64,000 nt of DNA from Alphaproteobacteria bacterium (GTDB lineage: Bacteria > Pseudomonadota > Alphaproteobacteria > Caulobacterales > Hyphomonadaceae), in contig JAGWYJ010000002.1 in the NCBI GenBank assembly GCA_018969425.1, positions 121,996 to 185,995 on the forward strand, given 5' to 3'. Below, one piece after another: positions 63,189-64,000 of the stretch (positions are counted from its first letter, which is position 1; each line of letters starts with the position of its first letter). A program made the translations under genes and the position numbers. The notes beneath the pieces are model-generated. The model ran no database searches and was not told where the DNA came from. It saw only the letters and a program-made list of their open reading frames with translations.

Positions 63189-64000
63189 TCGACAGGAGCC
63201 ACGATCTTCCGGTCGCGCGTCAAGCCGAGATGCTGGGGATCAGCCGTGGCAGCGTCTATTACCTGCCGCGGCCGACGCCGCCTGCTGATCTGGTGCTGAT
63301 GCGCCGGATCGACGAGCTGCATCTCGACTATCCCTTTGCTGGGAGCCGGATGCTCCAGGCGCTTCTGAAGAAGGAAGGCCATGAGGTTGGGCGTTTGCAC
63401 GTCGCGACGCTGATGAAGAAGATGGGCATCGAGGCGATTTACCGTCGCCCGAACACCTCGAAGCCAGCGCCGGGACACAAGATCTTCCCCTATCTCCTGC
63501 GCAAGGTCCCGGTGACGGCTCCCAACCAGGTCTGGGCGATGGACATCACCTACGTGCCCATGGCGAGCGGCTTCGTCTACCTGGCGGCGGTGGTCGACTG
63601 GTTCAGGCGAAGGGTGCTGTCCTGGCGGCTGTCGATCTCGATGGACACAAGCTTCTGCATTGAGGCGGTGGAGGAGGCGTTGGCGCGCCATGGCAAGCCG
63701 GCGATCTTCAACACGGATCAGGGAAGTCAATTTACGTCGATGGCGTTCACCGACGTGCTGAAGAAAGCTGAGATCGCCATCAGCATGGACGGCCGCGGCG
63801 CCTGGCGGGACAATGTCTTCGTCGAACGGCTGTGGCGGACGATAAAATACGAGGAGGTCTACCTGCGCGCCTATGAAAGCGTCTCGGAAGCCCGAGCCTC
63901 GATCGGTCGCTATCTCGCCTTCTACAATGCGGGGCGCCCCCACTCGAGCCTTGACCGGCGAACCCCGGATGAGGCGTACTTCAACCAGCTGCAGCCAATC
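63185..64000 (+). CDS. IS3-family transposase, OrfB (DDE catalytic), cut by window end
   Basis: The catalytic transposase; 272 codons are visible and the C-terminus lies beyond the window. The triad reads Asp120 (AMDITYV), Asp178 (FNTDQGSQF) and Glu214 (FVERLWR), giving the D-D-35-E spacing typical of IS3. The N-terminal HTH_21-like MRRIDELHLDYPFAGSRML and the late FYNAGRPHSSL are intact, so the element looks recent and probably functional. The right end and target duplication are outside the window. Confidence 0.93.
   Translation, partial: MIDRSHDLPVARQAEMLGISRGSVYYLPRPTPPADLVLMRRIDELHLDYPFAGSRMLQALLKKEGHEVGRLHVATLMKKMGIEAIYRRPNTSKPAPGHKIFPYLLRKVPVTAPNQVWAMDITYVPMASGFVYLAAVVDWFRRRVLSWRLSISMDTSFCIEAVEEALARHGKPAIFNTDQGSQFTSMAFTDVLKKAEIAISMDGRGAWRDNVFVERLWRTIKYEEVYLRAYESVSEARASIGRYLAFYNAGRPHSSLDRRTPDEAYFNQLQPI

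Larger units (their letters stand above)
62830..64000 (+). mobile_element. IS3-family insertion sequence, right part missing
   Basis: Two overlapping transposase genes (orfA, orfB) with an intact DDE triad define an IS3-family element. The left boundary is approximate; the right end is beyond the window. It lies ~580 bp downstream of tRNA-Val. Confidence 0.85.

Noticed and set aside
62675..63943. 422-codon minus-strand frame
   Set aside because: Antisense to the IS3 transposase genes, which have an intact DDE triad; no recognisable motif in the minus frame.

Overview
This 64 kb, GC-rich, densely packed window comes from an alphaproteobacterial chromosome. Several neighbourhoods are typical of that class: a coiled-coil gene followed by zapA, COQ9 divergent from rpsU, hemDC divergent from tsaD, ffh followed by a chorismate mutase and rpsP, and cpdR divergent from an N-formylglutamate amidohydrolase with tRNA-Val just downstream. 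CpdR plus a CtrA-like box points to a lineage with the CtrA cell-cycle circuit (Caulobacterales, Hyphomonadaceae, Parvularculaceae or relatives). The genus cannot be fixed from the sequence alone.

Layout. 0-5.3 kb: central carbon genes on the minus strand (tkt, gap, pgk, fba; fba is cut by the window edge), divergent from zauP-zapA. 6-24 kb: an accessory stretch of flavoenzymes (HI0933-type flavoprotein, GMC oxidoreductase, Old Yellow Enzyme, nitroreductase), an SRAP/YedK protein with a substituted active site, a TlpA-like lipoprotein, an arylesterase-like lipoprotein, an acyl-CoA ligase, an aminotransferase, a cytochrome P450, an orphan ArdC antirestriction protein and a sulfatase. 24.5-35.5 kb: tRNA-Thr, an exported methyltransferase-like lipoprotein, hemDC/tsaD, a pair of envelope lipoproteins (a haem-binding Tll0287-type domain and an MliC-chagasin fusion), an anchored trypsin-like protease, pyrF and a quinohaemoprotein alcohol dehydrogenase. 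35.5-47.4 kb: quinone reductase, a SpoU methyltransferase, a sigma-54 response regulator, rpsU/coq9, purEK, a diguanylate cyclase, a VWA protein, and ffh-aroQ-rpsP-GNAT-rimM. 47.3-59 kb: glycosyltransferases, a CYP153 P450, a GST-like protein with a polybasic/acidic tail, hsp20 with a probable ROSE thermometer, a second exported methyltransferase-like lipoprotein, an acyl-CoA carboxylase beta subunit, an SCP2 protein, a lipase-like hydrolase and a HisN-like phosphatase. 59-64 kb: an XRE regulator, a candidate small RNA, N-formylglutamate amidohydrolase, cpdR, tRNA-Val and an IS3-family element cut by the window end.

Themes. Two P450s, an acyl-CoA ligase, a carboxyltransferase subunit, SCP2, a PQQ alcohol dehydrogenase and several flavoenzymes suggest oxidation of hydrocarbons or lipids. 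Lipobox proteins are unusually frequent, so much of the accessory function is in the envelope.

The most notable observations are: an rpsU gene whose only well-placed start codon is ATC; a structured small RNA with an exposed CCUCCC and a perfect terminator, antisense to a neighbour's 3' end; a ROSE-type hairpin at hsp20; a two-inhibitor fusion lipoprotein; two SAM-methyltransferase-like lipoproteins that appear to be exported; and a G9 tract at the junction of the GST tail.
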